Shown here one piece after another: positions 1 to 10,004 of a stretch of 64,000 nucleotides of DNA (its first letter is position 1; each line of letters opens with the position of its first letter). Both the position numbers and the translations under genes were made by a program. The stretch is taken from positions 62,001-126,000 of IMG/VR virus record IMGVR_UViG_3300037487_000968. One strand, given 5' to 3'. Under the pieces are notes generated by a model that saw only the letters and a list, made by a program, of their open reading frames with translations, had not been told where the DNA came from and made no database searches. This DNA is from a virus.

Positions 1-2
1 AG

Positions 3-236
3 TGTTTTGGTAATTCTTCGTTTGTACCATCGTTTGTACATATGAAATCGTTATTACAAGATGTAGATGAAAAATATATAACCGAAGATTGGACAGAACA
101 CTTCCCTACACACTTTGCAGACAATGGGACTTTTAAGATTGGTAACTACGAACAAACATTGCCCTTTCATTATCAAATTAAATCTTGGTTAAAAGATGAT
201 ATGATTACAACTCTAGAAAAAAGGCTCGATATATGA
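3..236 (+). CDS. C-terminal part of an unknown protein, cut by the window edge
   Basis: The frame is open from the first bases with no stop before the Met at 42, so the gene probably starts outside the window. The visible end is rich in aromatic and charged residues with no domain I recognise. Its stop overlaps the next start by 4 bp (ATGA), which places it in the long plus-strand operon. It could be the tail of an SGNH- or glycosyltransferase-like protein such as those downstream, but nothing proves that. Confidence 0.5.
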   Translation, partial: CFGNSSFVPSFVHMKSLLQDVDEKYITEDWTEHFPTHFADNGTFKIGNYEQTLPFHYQIKSWLKDDMITTLEKRLDI

Positions 237-841
237 AACCTTTAATATTAATGTATGTCTTCTATGATAAGAATGGAGATATTAAAGCAATCACACCTGT
301 ATTAAATGATACCTATGCGGCTGACTTTTCTGTGGCAACTTTTCCACTGTCCGAAGTAGAAATGTTTTTAACCGCACAGAAAAACACGTTCGATTATCAG
401 GTAAAGGTAGTTGAAAAAATAACAGGTATAACCTATTCCCTTGTTAAGAAGCAATTAAATATTAATTATACAAGAACATTAAATACATATCTTACCAAAG
501 TCGATGAAGTATTACCTAATGGTAATTCCGTTATTATTACTAACGATACAGTTAGGGGCGGTGTATTTATTGAAGTGAACAAGGCATTAAAAGAAGTGCA
601 TAAGCAGATAGCATCTTCCGAAGAGCAAGAAGATGTTGTTAATAATTTCTTCAATAGTGGTCCATCAATTGTGTACCTTACTAAAGAAAATAATCCTTAT
701 CATTTATTATTTTCGTTTTCATTCTTGCCGAAAACATTATTCAGTGTAGATAAATTGTATTTTCCTTATAAAGGGTCATATACTAATACAAGTGCCTATA
801 CGAAAAAAATAATAGTCGGGTACGGATTTAAAGAAAAATAA
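233..841 (+). CDS. Hypothetical protein, 202 aa
   Basis: Unknown function. The ATG overlaps the preceding stop by 4 bp, indicating translational coupling. The product appears soluble, with no signal peptide or clear membrane segment. It is AT-rich like its neighbours and stops 16 bp before the glycosyltransferase-like gene, so it is probably part of the same polysaccharide or metabolite operon. Confidence 0.6.
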   Translation: MKPLILMYVFYDKNGDIKAITPVLNDTYAADFSVATFPLSEVEMFLTAQKNTFDYQVKVVEKITGITYSLVKKQLNINYTRTLNTYLTKVDEVLPNGNSVIITNDTVRGGVFIEVNKALKEVHKQIASSEEQEDVVNNFFNSGPSIVYLTKENNPYHLLFSFSFLPKTLFSVDKLYFPYKGSYTNTSAYTKKIIVGYGFKEK

Positions 842-857
842 CATAGGAATAAACCAA

Positions 858-1862
858 ATGGCATTTACACCAATGAGCGAATTATCAGTTATTTTTATCA
901 GTTATGATGAAGATAATTGCGAAGAAAATTGGGCTGATTTACAGAACAAGGTGCCCTGGGCGCAACGTGTCCACGGTGTAAAAGGATCTGATGCAGCACA
1001 TAAGGCTGCTGCAAATTTATCAGATACAAGTAGATTCATTTCAGTTGATGCCGATAATATTGTTGATCCTAATTTTTTCGATATGGAATTAGATTATGAT
1101 CATCCTAAATTATCAGGTAAGGCAGTCAGCTGGGCAGCAAAAAATTATGTAAATGGTTTAGAATATGGCAACGGTGGCCTAAAATGCTGGCCTAAACAAT
1201 ATGTTTTAGATATGCGTACTCACGAAAATTCCGATAGTACTGATGAAAGAAATCAGGTAGATTTCTGTTGGGAAGATAGTTATGTACAGATGGCAAATCA
1301 GTACAGCACTACCTACCCAAATGGTAGTCCACGGCAGGCCTTCCGCGCAGGATTCAGAGAAGGTGTTAAGATGAGTTTAGATCAAGGTGGTAAAGTGCAT
1401 CCAGATAATTTCAAGAAAACCATCTGGTGGGGAAATTATAAACGTCTTATCACATGGTGCAGTATTGGTGCCGATGTAGAAAACGGCTTATGGTCTATGT
1501 ACGGTACTCGTTTAGGTTGTCAAATGACTAATCTAACAGATTGGAATTATGTAAATGTTAGAGACTTTGATTATCTAAACAATCTATTTACAAACGAAAT
1601 AATGCCTAAATTCGAAACAAAGGCAGATGTAACTACCGCGGAAAAATGCTATAAGACTGGCTATGTCTGGGATACACATAAATTACAGAATTCAATTAAC
1701 GAGTTAGGTGTTGATTTAAGAAAATGTCTTGGATTAGAACTTGCTGAATTAGACAAAATCGGTAGCAAATTCTATAAGGCAGCTCAATATAACACTCCTC
1801 GAATGAATAAAATGTTCACAGAAGAAGAGTTATACGAACTTCGAAGAATTAATAGCAAATGA
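858..1862 (+). CDS. Glycosyltransferase-like protein, 334 aa
   Basis: The first 80 residues follow the pattern of a nucleotide-sugar-binding fold. A hydrophobic strand (LSVIFISYDED) is followed by FISVDADNIVD, whose D-x-D matches the metal and nucleotide-sugar site of GT-A glycosyltransferases. The rest, rich in Trp and Tyr, is not diagnostic. A Shine-Dalgarno AGGAA precedes the ATG, and the stop overlaps the methyltransferase start by 4 bp. Assignment to a GT class is inferred. Acceptor and sugar are unknown. Confidence 0.55.
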   Translation: MAFTPMSELSVIFISYDEDNCEENWADLQNKVPWAQRVHGVKGSDAAHKAAANLSDTSRFISVDADNIVDPNFFDMELDYDHPKLSGKAVSWAAKNYVNGLEYGNGGLKCWPKQYVLDMRTHENSDSTDERNQVDFCWEDSYVQMANQYSTTYPNGSPRQAFRAGFREGVKMSLDQGGKVHPDNFKKTIWWGNYKRLITWCSIGADVENGLWSMYGTRLGCQMTNLTDWNYVNVRDFDYLNNLFTNEIMPKFETKADVTTAEKCYKTGYVWDTHKLQNSINELGVDLRKCLGLELAELDKIGSKFYKAAQYNTPRMNKMFTEEELYELRRINSK

Positions 1863-2455
1863 TAGATTCTTCGTTTATTATTAAATACACAAATGCATTA
1901 TATTCTACTCCTGCAGAGTTTGCACCCAGATATGACGAATTTCGTGATATGTTTAGTTCGGGTCAGGTTCTTAGTAAAGAATGGATTGTAGAACAACTCT
2001 ACAATATAGATCATACATATTATAATAAAAAATTAATCATAGTTGGTGCTTGGTATGGCACACTAGGTATGATGCTTAAGAAAAAGTTTCCTAGTACAAA
2101 GGTAACAATGCTAGATATAGATCCTCGTTGTGAGAAATTTATTCATAATATGATCTATGATAATCCAGATTTAAAAAGCATAACCGCAGATATGTATAGA
2201 CATTCTTATGTCGAAGATGTTATAATAAATACAAGCTGCGAACATATCAACAATGTTCGAGAATGGTTATCTTTAATTCCTAAGGGTCGAATAGTTGTTT
2301 TACAATCAAACAATTATCTTAAAGGCAATGGGCATGTCAATTGTGTTAATAGCACAGAAGAATTTATAGAACAGGTAGATTTATCGGATGTCTTATATAC
2401 AGGCGAGTTAATAATGCCGATGTATACAAGATATATGATAATAGGTAAAACATAG
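1859..2455 (+). CDS. Class I SAM-dependent methyltransferase-like protein, 198 aa
   Basis: Residues around 60-90 carry the Rossmann SAM-binding signature: a beta strand and glycine loop (LIIVGAWYGTLG), then an acidic strand end (VTMLDIDPRC) that would bind the SAM ribose. The protein is short, about one methyltransferase domain. It sits directly before a run of radical-SAM enzymes, so it may methylate an intermediate of the same pathway. Substrate unknown. Confidence 0.6.
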   Translation: MIDSSFIIKYTNALYSTPAEFAPRYDEFRDMFSSGQVLSKEWIVEQLYNIDHTYYNKKLIIVGAWYGTLGMMLKKKFPSTKVTMLDIDPRCEKFIHNMIYDNPDLKSITADMYRHSYVEDVIINTSCEHINNVREWLSLIPKGRIVVLQSNNYLKGNGHVNCVNSTEEFIEQVDLSDVLYTGELIMPMYTRYMIIGKT

Positions 2456-2464
2456 AGGGTATTT

Positions 2465-3874
2465 ATGAATGCAGATAATGAACAATCTCGTATAGAGTTT
2501 ATTAAGAAACGAGTTGATAAAGAGATTGGACCGACCTTTTGTTTGGCTAAATGGCACCATGTAACTATGTATCTGCAATCAGGAGAAACACATAGTTGTT
2601 ATCATCCTAAACCACATAAGATACCACTCGGCGAAATTGCTATTAACCCATCGGCTTTGCACAATACAGAAGAGAAAAAGCAAGAACGAAAGTTAATGTT
2701 AGAAGGTGGTAAACCTGTTGGATGTACCTATTGTTGGAATATAGAGGATATGGGTCCCGATTATGTAAGTGACAGACATATTCGTAATGCTTCTATCTTT
2801 AACGAAGAGAGACTTAAGGAGTGTGCAACCGGATCGTGGGATCAGAATATTAATCCACAGTATATAGAAATCAACTTTGGAAACGAATGCAATTTCAAAT
2901 GCGGTTACTGCCATCCTAAATATTCAACACGCTTCTATAACGAGATTAAAGAGTTTGGCCCTGTTACGACTGTCTCGAATCATCGTTGCGATATTGATTG
3001 GATGAGATTATATCAACGCGAAGACGAAAATCCTTATGTAGATGCATTCTGGAAGTGGTGGCCGGAACTTCGTAAGACATTGACTATTATGCGTGTGACC
3101 GGTGGGGAACCATTATTACACCGAAGCACATGGCAGTTATTTGATAAATTAGAAGAAGACCCTTTACCACATTTAGAATTAAATATAAACAGTAATCTAG
3201 GTGCTAAACATGCCTTGGTGAAAAAGCTGACAGAGAAGGTAACAAGTCTGCTAAAAGGTAATAAAATAAAAAGCTTTAAATTATTTACTAGTTTGGATAC
3301 TTGGGGACCGCGTGCTGAATATATTCGTACCGGTTTAGATTTAGTACTATGGGAAAGAAACTTTTATGAATACCTAAATCAGACTAATAGTCCTATTACA
3401 TTCATGATTACCTTTAATTTATTATCAGTAACAACCTTTAAATCTTTCTTAGCAAAAATATTAGAATGGCGCAAACAATATAAATCAAACGGCATGCCCG
3501 GTGAACAACAGCACCGTATTAGATTTGATACACCGTATCTACGTGATCCATTGCAGTATGACATGAACATATTACCTAAAAAAGACTTTATGCCATTTAT
3601 GCTCGAATCGTTGAAGTTTATGGAAGATAATGTCGATAATGAAGATACTGATAAATTTACCAGTATAGAATATGAAAAATTTAAAAGAGTTGTAAATTAT
3701 ATGGATACAACAATATACTCTGATGAAAAATTAATCACAGGGCGCCGAGATTTCTATAACTGGTTTTCGGCCTTAGACGCTCGACGCGAAACAAAGATAT
3801 TATCAGTATTTCCGGAGATGAGCGATTTTTATCAATTGTGCGAAGAGATAAATCGCTCACACCCCAAGCTATGA
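2465..3874 (+). CDS. Radical SAM enzyme with N-terminal twitch domain, 469 aa
   Basis: The radical-SAM cluster motif CNFKCGYC is at residues 142-149, with the GGEP SAM-binding motif further on. The first 90 residues carry extra cysteines (C26, C45, C87, C90) that resemble the N-terminal twitch or auxiliary-cluster domain of the N-twitch radical-SAM family. Such enzymes cleave SAM to a 5'-deoxyadenosyl radical. The substrate is not predictable. Its stop (TGA) overlaps the next ATG, and it is the first of five consecutive radical-SAM genes. Confidence 0.85.
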   Translation: MNADNEQSRIEFIKKRVDKEIGPTFCLAKWHHVTMYLQSGETHSCYHPKPHKIPLGEIAINPSALHNTEEKKQERKLMLEGGKPVGCTYCWNIEDMGPDYVSDRHIRNASIFNEERLKECATGSWDQNINPQYIEINFGNECNFKCGYCHPKYSTRFYNEIKEFGPVTTVSNHRCDIDWMRLYQREDENPYVDAFWKWWPELRKTLTIMRVTGGEPLLHRSTWQLFDKLEEDPLPHLELNINSNLGAKHALVKKLTEKVTSLLKGNKIKSFKLFTSLDTWGPRAEYIRTGLDLVLWERNFYEYLNQTNSPITFMITFNLLSVTTFKSFLAKILEWRKQYKSNGMPGEQQHRIRFDTPYLRDPLQYDMNILPKKDFMPFMLESLKFMEDNVDNEDTDKFTSIEYEKFKRVVNYMDTTIYSDEKLITGRRDFYNWFSALDARRETKILSVFPEMSDFYQLCEEINRSHPKL

Positions 3875-5070
3875 CAATCGATCATAATATAGTTTGTCTC
3901 ATGCCATGGATGCATATGCATGTATGGCCTAACGGCGATACCTTTCCTTGCTGCATGAGTGATTCTAGCATTGTATTTGGTAATGTTCATAGAGAAAATA
4001 TCAACGAATTAATTAATAATAATAATTATAAGACACTAAGAAAACAAATGATACAGGGAGAAAAACCTGCGGCCTGTTCACGATGTTACGAATTGGAAAC
4101 TTCAGCCAATAGTTGGACACTAAGAAAGAATAGCCTATCTAGTTTTAAAGATTATTTACCTCTTATAGGGGAGACCAACAAAGACGGTAGTATAGATAAC
4201 TTTAAAATGAGATATATGGATATTCGCTTCAGTAATTTATGTAATATGAAATGTAGAACCTGCGGGCCCGATTTAAGTAGTACATGGCATGAAGATCAAG
4301 TAGTTATGTATCCGGAATATTCGTCTCCTAAGTTCATAGATTTAAAAACCAATCCCACTTTTATGGAGCAATTAATACCTCATCTGAATACAATAGAGGA
4401 GGTATATTTTGCCGGTGGTGAGGCATTAATAACACCACAACATTATGAAATATTAGATTATTGGTTGGCCAAAGGCAAAACTGATGTGAAATTGCGTTAT
4501 ACAACAAACTTTAGTGGGCTAAAATATAAGAATAAATCTATTTTAGATTATTGGAAAAAATTTAAAGATGTAAGAGTTGCAGCAAGCTTAGATACATATG
4601 GCGTTCGTGCAGAGTATGCTAGAAAAGGTACAAATTGGGATAAAATTATTCAAAATCGAAGTATAATGATTGAAAGTTGTCCCGATGTTTATTTTGAAAT
4701 TACACCTACAGTAAGTATTTTTAGTGTTCATAGTCTATTTAATTTTCACAAAGAATGGGTAGAAAAAGGTCTTCTAAATATAAACAATATTAGAATTAAT
4801 ATTTTAACTCATCCTCGGTATTTCTCTATTACTATATTACCCGAAGAATATAAAGAAGAGATATGTAATTTATACAAGAAGTACGAAGAATGGCTAATAA
4901 ATAATGGTGCACAGAAACATATAATAAATGCTATTCGTGGTATAGTAAGTTACATGAATAGTGAGAATCATACAGAATTATTAGAACAATTCAAAACAGA
5001 AATCAACAGAATCGACAATATTAGAAATGAAAATTTTAAAGATATATACCCGGAGTTAAAAAATTTATGA
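3871..5070 (+). CDS. Radical SAM enzyme with N-terminal twitch domain, 399 aa
   Basis: CNMKCRTC at residues 124-131 is the 4Fe-4S site, and FAGGEAL is the GGE motif. Cysteines C9, C27, C28, C69 and C72 form the N-terminal auxiliary site, and CLMPW is typical of this family. I chose ATG at 3871 because it forms an ATGA overlap with the preceding stop and starts just before the conserved CLMPW. The longer frame begins inside the upstream gene. Substrate unknown. Confidence 0.85.
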   Translation: MTIDHNIVCLMPWMHMHVWPNGDTFPCCMSDSSIVFGNVHRENINELINNNNYKTLRKQMIQGEKPAACSRCYELETSANSWTLRKNSLSSFKDYLPLIGETNKDGSIDNFKMRYMDIRFSNLCNMKCRTCGPDLSSTWHEDQVVMYPEYSSPKFIDLKTNPTFMEQLIPHLNTIEEVYFAGGEALITPQHYEILDYWLAKGKTDVKLRYTTNFSGLKYKNKSILDYWKKFKDVRVAASLDTYGVRAEYARKGTNWDKIIQNRSIMIESCPDVYFEITPTVSIFSVHSLFNFHKEWVEKGLLNINNIRINILTHPRYFSITILPEEYKEEICNLYKKYEEWLINNGAQKHIINAIRGIVSYMNSENHTELLEQFKTEINRIDNIRNENFKDIYPELKNL

Positions 5071-6425
5071 GTACTACAGTACCTGAAGATATTCCTCAAG
5101 AAAAAAGAATAGAATGGTTATCTAAGAATTTAGATAAATTTTGTGTGTTACCGTGGCTTAATTTAAATACAAACACAGATGGTAACATAAAGCTATGTTG
5201 TAATATTCAGTTAGAACATTTAGTAGCAGATGCTGATACCGGCACATATAACCTAGGTAAACACGATATAGAGACAATATGGAATAGTGTCTATATGAAA
5301 TATACGCGCAAAATGCACCGTCGTAATTTCGGTTCTACCGAATGCAAAGAATGCTATAAGGCAGAGAAAGTGTCCGGGCATAGTCCACGGGTAGGGCAGA
5401 ATGCATTATGGATAGAAAGACAGGACCATGACGAACAGCTCAAAAACCATCTTGTTGATGTTTCGCAAGAGGAGCCGATGGTTAATCCGGTACAGTTACC
5501 TACTAGCCTAGAACTTAGATTAGGTAATCAATGTAATCTAAGATGTATAACATGCTGGGGCATGAGTAGTTCTTTAATACATGAAGAAAGATCGGCATAT
5601 CTAAAGAATAATTTATTAGATGACCCAAAACTAATATGGCTAAAGTCGAGGTGGAAAAACGAAATAGAAACTGTTGAGAAGACAGAAGTTAGTGAATGGT
5701 TTGATACTGACATATTCTATAATAATTTCAGAAAAATGGCGCCTACTCTTAGACGTCTATACACAACCGGCGGCGAACCTACAGTAATTAAAGCAAATTA
5801 TAAGATGTTACAAATGTTGCTAGATGCAGGAAATACTGACTGTAGAATAGAATTTACAAGTAATATGACTAACTGGAATCCATTATTCTACAGTAATTTA
5901 TCTAAATTTAAGAATGTCGAAATACAAATGAGTATAGATGGCGTAGATGAAATTGGGGAATATATCAGATACCCGAGTGACTTCTCTAAAGTAAGAGAAA
6001 ATATTGATAAGGTAGTAAAAATAGCATCAAGAAATCCTAATTGGAGTATTAAATGCTATACCGTATTGCAGGCACTAAATTATAAACATCTTACACCCAT
6101 ATGGGATTTATTAAATAACATAGGATTTAAGTACTGTAAGAGTATAGACTGGTGGCCAATAACATTAGTTGCGCCAGCGTTTTTATCATTAGGCGCTGTA
6201 CCGTTAGAAACACGCACTGAATATATGCCAGAATTGCAGAAGGCTTTTGATTTATTCAAAGAGTTAGGAGACGGTCGTTTATATCTAGCAGATGATACAA
6301 TTAGTGCATGTAAAGAATCTATGTTAAATGTATCATATCAGCCCATACTAGAATCTAATCTTGCAACTTTTATAGAATTTACAGATAAACAACGAGCAGT
6401 AACTAATAAATTAGGAAAAATATGA
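5067..6425 (+). CDS. Radical SAM enzyme with N-terminal twitch domain, 452 aa
   Basis: The 4Fe-4S motif CNLRCITC is at residues 156-163 and TTGGEPT is present. N-terminal cysteines C26, C44, C45, C93 and C96 repeat the auxiliary-cluster pattern of the two preceding genes (CVLPW then CC then C-x2-C). It overlaps both neighbours by 4 bp. The three N-twitch paralogues differ strongly outside the motifs, which suggests successive distinct reactions rather than recent duplication. Confidence 0.85.
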   Translation: MSTTVPEDIPQEKRIEWLSKNLDKFCVLPWLNLNTNTDGNIKLCCNIQLEHLVADADTGTYNLGKHDIETIWNSVYMKYTRKMHRRNFGSTECKECYKAEKVSGHSPRVGQNALWIERQDHDEQLKNHLVDVSQEEPMVNPVQLPTSLELRLGNQCNLRCITCWGMSSSLIHEERSAYLKNNLLDDPKLIWLKSRWKNEIETVEKTEVSEWFDTDIFYNNFRKMAPTLRRLYTTGGEPTVIKANYKMLQMLLDAGNTDCRIEFTSNMTNWNPLFYSNLSKFKNVEIQMSIDGVDEIGEYIRYPSDFSKVRENIDKVVKIASRNPNWSIKCYTVLQALNYKHLTPIWDLLNNIGFKYCKSIDWWPITLVAPAFLSLGAVPLETRTEYMPELQKAFDLFKELGDGRLYLADDTISACKESMLNVSYQPILESNLATFIEFTDKQRAVTNKLGKI

Positions 6426-7405
6426 TAGACGACACATTGATAGAAATTAAACCTAAGAGTAGGCCGTACGTTAGTATAACCTGGCAGGTCAGCGATTTCT
6501 GTAATTATAAATGTAAATACTGTAACCCTGGTAATTGGGCCGGCAATAATGCTAAGAACAGGAATGAGTCAGAATATGAACAGGTACTCTATAACTTAAA
6601 TTATCTCCTTGGCCATTATGAAACTCGCGGGTATAATGCATTTAAGTTTTATTTTAGCGGAGGCGAACCAACAGTATGGCCACATCTGCTTCCGCTCATT
6701 ACCTGGTTAAAAGGGAGACTTGATGATCCGCAAATAGGTATCAATACAAATCTTAGTACATCTACGGCTTGGTGGAAAAAGAACCATCATTTATTTCACG
6801 ATGTTGTTGCAAGTTATCATATTGATTTTGCCAATACAGAGAGATACATAAATAATCTTATTTTCTTACAGGATAAAGTTAATTATCTATGCAGCAGAAT
6901 GATGATGCAAGAGGATAAATTTGATGAAATAATATTATTCGGTGAAAGAGTAAAATCTACATTGCAAAATTATAATATAGAATGGGTACCGTTATTCGAC
7001 GAAATTAGTGTCGATACCGGGCCGTGGAAATATAAAGAACAGCGTATGTATGATTTCTTTGAGACTCACAGTTTTGATACTCAGACATTATTAAAGAAAC
7101 CTGCAAGTAGTCGATGGGCTTGCGCCAGTAATGAAATATATGATTCGGGTAGAATAATTCCGTTGAACGGGAATAGATTAGTAGCGGAACGTAGGAACTT
7201 TTTCGAAGGTTGGCAATGTAATGTTGATGAAAGTTTATTTATTAATAGTGCAGGTAATATCACTGCTGCTAGTTGCGGCCAAGGTCCCGCACTAGGTAAT
7301 ATATATGATACCGTTAATGCTATGTCGCAACCTATTATATGTAAGAAAACGCAATGTACGTGTGGTACAGATATTCTTATAACTAAATCTCGCAAAAATG
7401 GCTGA
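6422..7405 (+). CDS. Radical SAM enzyme without N-twitch domain, 327 aa
   Basis: CNYKCKYC lies at residues 27-34, near the N-terminus, with FSGGEPT after it. Unlike its neighbours it lacks the N-terminal cysteine region and instead ends in clustered cysteines (CKKTQCTCG), a possible SPASM- or twitch-like auxiliary cluster site. ATGA overlap upstream, 8-bp overlap downstream. Substrate unknown. Confidence 0.82.
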   Translation: MIDDTLIEIKPKSRPYVSITWQVSDFCNYKCKYCNPGNWAGNNAKNRNESEYEQVLYNLNYLLGHYETRGYNAFKFYFSGGEPTVWPHLLPLITWLKGRLDDPQIGINTNLSTSTAWWKKNHHLFHDVVASYHIDFANTERYINNLIFLQDKVNYLCSRMMMQEDKFDEIILFGERVKSTLQNYNIEWVPLFDEISVDTGPWKYKEQRMYDFFETHSFDTQTLLKKPASSRWACASNEIYDSGRIIPLNGNRLVAERRNFFEGWQCNVDESLFINSAGNITAASCGQGPALGNIYDTVNAMSQPIICKKTQCTCGTDILITKSRKNG

Positions 7406-8651
7406 CCCTATCTACTGTGCCTTAGCATTTAATTCAGTTAGCTTCGGGCCGTTTGGTGGCAGTAGACCATGCTGTGCAGTTGATACACAGTTTTGGCAAG
7501 AAAGTAAAGACATACTTTCTGACTACGATGACCAAATAATACCATGGTTTAATAACCCGTCTTTAGTAAAGTTACGAAAGACATTATTAGAAGGTAAATG
7601 GAGTCCGGTGTGTAATATGTGTAAAACACGTGAACAACACGGACAACCTAGCACAAGAACAATATTCAATGAAGAATTAACAAGAATTGAAACTCGTACC
7701 AAACTAGATTGGAGAGAAGATAAAAGTATTTTAACCAATCTATCTAAGGTATTTCTATTAGATGTTACTGTTGGTAATAAATGCAATAGTGCATGTCTAA
7801 TGTGCAATCCAGCAGCTAGTTCTTTATGGGCTAAAGAACAAGAAATAATTACAGGGAAAGAATTTGAATGGATATCGAAAAATTGGTTTGCCGAAGAGCA
7901 TGTACCTGCATTATTAGATCACTTACCTAATTTACGTACCATACAATTTGTTGGTGGAGAACCCACAATTAGTCAACCACATATTTTTCTGTTAAAAAGA
8001 CTGATAGAATTAGATCGTGCTAAGAATATTTCGTTAGGATACGTTACGAATCTAACCGGTGTATCAGCTGAATTATTAGAACTGTGGGGGCACTTTGGTA
8101 CTAAAAATATCACCATTAGTGTTGATGGTGTTGGCCCTGTCAACGAATATATTAGGTACCCGTTCAGCTGGAATAAAGTAGTAAATCAATTATCTAACCT
8201 TAAAGAGATAGCGAAGAATGGGGGTTATAATATAGGTTTAAGTCATACCGTAACTTCACTTAATCTATTAACAATAGATCAATTATTAAGTTGGTGGGAA
8301 GAGGAAGTAAAAGATGGATCGGGTGTATCTACATGGTTACCACATATACAATGCGTAAATAATCCTGATCATTTTAATCCAATTTATATGCCGCGGGATA
8401 TGAAGGAAAAGGCTCGAGAAAGTCTACTCAGGGTAGAGGAAATGTGTATAAAAAATAACCTTGGTCCAAAATATACAGCAGCAATGGATAATATAAGAAC
8501 AAATATATTAGATAAAGATGCACCCGAAGGGCCGGTATATGCACGTACCATGTGGTTAAAAATGCAAGACTTCTTAATTTCTTTAGATAAATACAGAAAT
8601 AGAGATATATTTGAATACTTACCTTTTATGAAAGAATACTGGATCAACTAA
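7398..8651 (+). CDS. Radical SAM enzyme with N-terminal twitch domain, 417 aa
   Basis: The core motif CNSACLMC is at residues 129-136 and the SAM motif VGGEPT follows. The N-terminus has C7, CC at 25-26 and C-x2-C at 72-75, as in the other N-twitch members. It closes the run of five adjacent radical-SAM genes. The long loop between N-domain and core is unrelated in sequence to its neighbours. Substrate unknown. Confidence 0.85.
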   Translation: MADPIYCALAFNSVSFGPFGGSRPCCAVDTQFWQESKDILSDYDDQIIPWFNNPSLVKLRKTLLEGKWSPVCNMCKTREQHGQPSTRTIFNEELTRIETRTKLDWREDKSILTNLSKVFLLDVTVGNKCNSACLMCNPAASSLWAKEQEIITGKEFEWISKNWFAEEHVPALLDHLPNLRTIQFVGGEPTISQPHIFLLKRLIELDRAKNISLGYVTNLTGVSAELLELWGHFGTKNITISVDGVGPVNEYIRYPFSWNKVVNQLSNLKEIAKNGGYNIGLSHTVTSLNLLTIDQLLSWWEEEVKDGSGVSTWLPHIQCVNNPDHFNPIYMPRDMKEKARESLLRVEEMCIKNNLGPKYTAAMDNIRTNILDKDAPEGPVYARTMWLKMQDFLISLDKYRNRDIFEYLPFMKEYWIN

Positions 8652-8653
8652 AT

Positions 8654-9241
8654 ATGCCAAATCCTAATTTAACTAACATACTTAATTTAGCAATCTGCCT
8701 ATATGGACTAAACGAAGATAAAGAACTCGTACAAAGAATAAGAAAAGAAAATGATAGAATTTTCCCAGGACACCGATTAACTTATTTCGAAACTACAAGT
8801 GACCCAATTCTTCACAGAAATTTGTGGCTAGCGAGCTTTAAGAAACGCCAGCATGAATTAAACAATATCGTTGAATTTGATGCATGTTTAGCACTTAATA
8901 TCGAAGATAAATGGGTAACTGATTTTCTGTATTCTCCAACTAATCCAGTATTTGACTTAATAATAAATCCTTTAACATTTAAGAATATGTCAGATGAGAA
9001 ATTATATTTCGTTAAAGGCGCCTACAGTAAGGGATTTACAGTTATCTCACCTAGTGTATTTTTTGCATCATCGTTGCTATTTGATCTAGCGTGTAATTTC
9101 AGTATTGCAAGGCCGACATTTCCGAAGGATAGGGCAAGAGAAACAGATGATGAGGATTTTTATTACTTTTTAAAAACTCTTAAAATAAGAACGGAGTGTA
9201 CGAACTATGAGAATAGCAGTTTGTTTAAGCGGACAACCTAG
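8654..9241 (+). CDS. Hypothetical protein, 195 aa
   Basis: No family recognised. It starts 2 bp after the radical-SAM gene, and its 3' end overlaps the next gene by 35 bp in another frame, so it is coupled to both. The pattern LAICLYGL near the N-terminus recalls the first beta strand of the glycosyltransferase-like neighbours (IAVCLSGQ), so it may be a diverged member of that group. That is only a guess. Confidence 0.6.
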   Translation: MPNPNLTNILNLAICLYGLNEDKELVQRIRKENDRIFPGHRLTYFETTSDPILHRNLWLASFKKRQHELNNIVEFDACLALNIEDKWVTDFLYSPTNPVFDLIINPLTFKNMSDEKLYFVKGAYSKGFTVISPSVFFASSLLFDLACNFSIARPTFPKDRARETDDEDFYYFLKTLKIRTECTNYENSSLFKRTT

Positions 9242-10004
9242 GGTTATTGATTATGCAGCCCAGTCGATTCTAAATTTCTTTTCGGGCGAACATCAGTATG
9301 ATTTTTTTTGCCATACATGGGATTATAATTCGTATAAACGTAAGAAAGAGAATCCCGAAATTGGTGAGTTTCCTGTATGGTGGGAAAAAGATGTTAAGGT
9401 AGATGTAGAACAATTAAAGAACTCTCTTGCATTATTTAATCCTAAGAAGTATATCATTCATGATGCACATGTATTAGGTAAACGATTTATATGGGATTCA
9501 TTAATGTATTCGTTAATGTATGCAAATAATCTTAAAAAACAATACGAAATAGAAAATAATTTTAGATATGACTTCGTTGTTAAATCTAGGTATGATACTA
9601 TTTTTTCACCCGACCGTAAGTTTGTGTTAAACAAACGGGCAGATAAAGATAATTATTTAGATTCTTTCTGCATTCATGATGCCAGAATGACTTACGAATA
9701 TAATAGGGTGAACACATCGGATAATGTATTTTATGGAACATCGTTGGGGATGGATATGATATGCGATGTATATAGACATATTTATATAAAGATGAAAAAT
9801 ATAAGATTAGATGATTTTGAATATCTAGGACCCGGGTCGTATATATCCGATTATGCCGAAGGTAGAAATCTACGATTAATAGCAGCAGCGAGTGAACTAT
9901 TTGAGACTGTATATAGAAAAGAAATGATACCACAAGATCCTGTTGCTAACTTCCCTGCCTTTCGCGAATTTAACCAATCTATGTATAGAAGGATATATGA
10001 TTAA
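9207..10004 (+). CDS. Glycosyltransferase-like protein, 265 aa
   Basis: It begins IAVCLSGQPR and continues with FFCHTWDYN and DFVVKSRYDTIF, an arrangement seen in phage and viral glycosyltransferase-like proteins with a GT-A fold. The N-terminal half of the gene at 10731 has the same arrangement (IAVLIAGEYR, CYFSTWTQ), so the two are paralogues. The stop overlaps the next start by 8 bp. Donor and acceptor unknown. Confidence 0.55.
   Translation: MRIAVCLSGQPRVIDYAAQSILNFFSGEHQYDFFCHTWDYNSYKRKKENPEIGEFPVWWEKDVKVDVEQLKNSLALFNPKKYIIHDAHVLGKRFIWDSLMYSLMYANNLKKQYEIENNFRYDFVVKSRYDTIFSPDRKFVLNKRADKDNYLDSFCIHDARMTYEYNRVNTSDNVFYGTSLGMDMICDVYRHIYIKMKNIRLDDFEYLGPGSYISDYAEGRNLRLIAAASELFETVYRKEMIPQDPVANFPAFREFNQSMYRRIYD

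Noticed and set aside
2465-8651. A classical RiPP cluster
   Set aside because: Radical-SAM enzymes are present but no precursor with a leader/core pattern or exporter can be seen. The 41-aa gene at 18165 is only a weak candidate.
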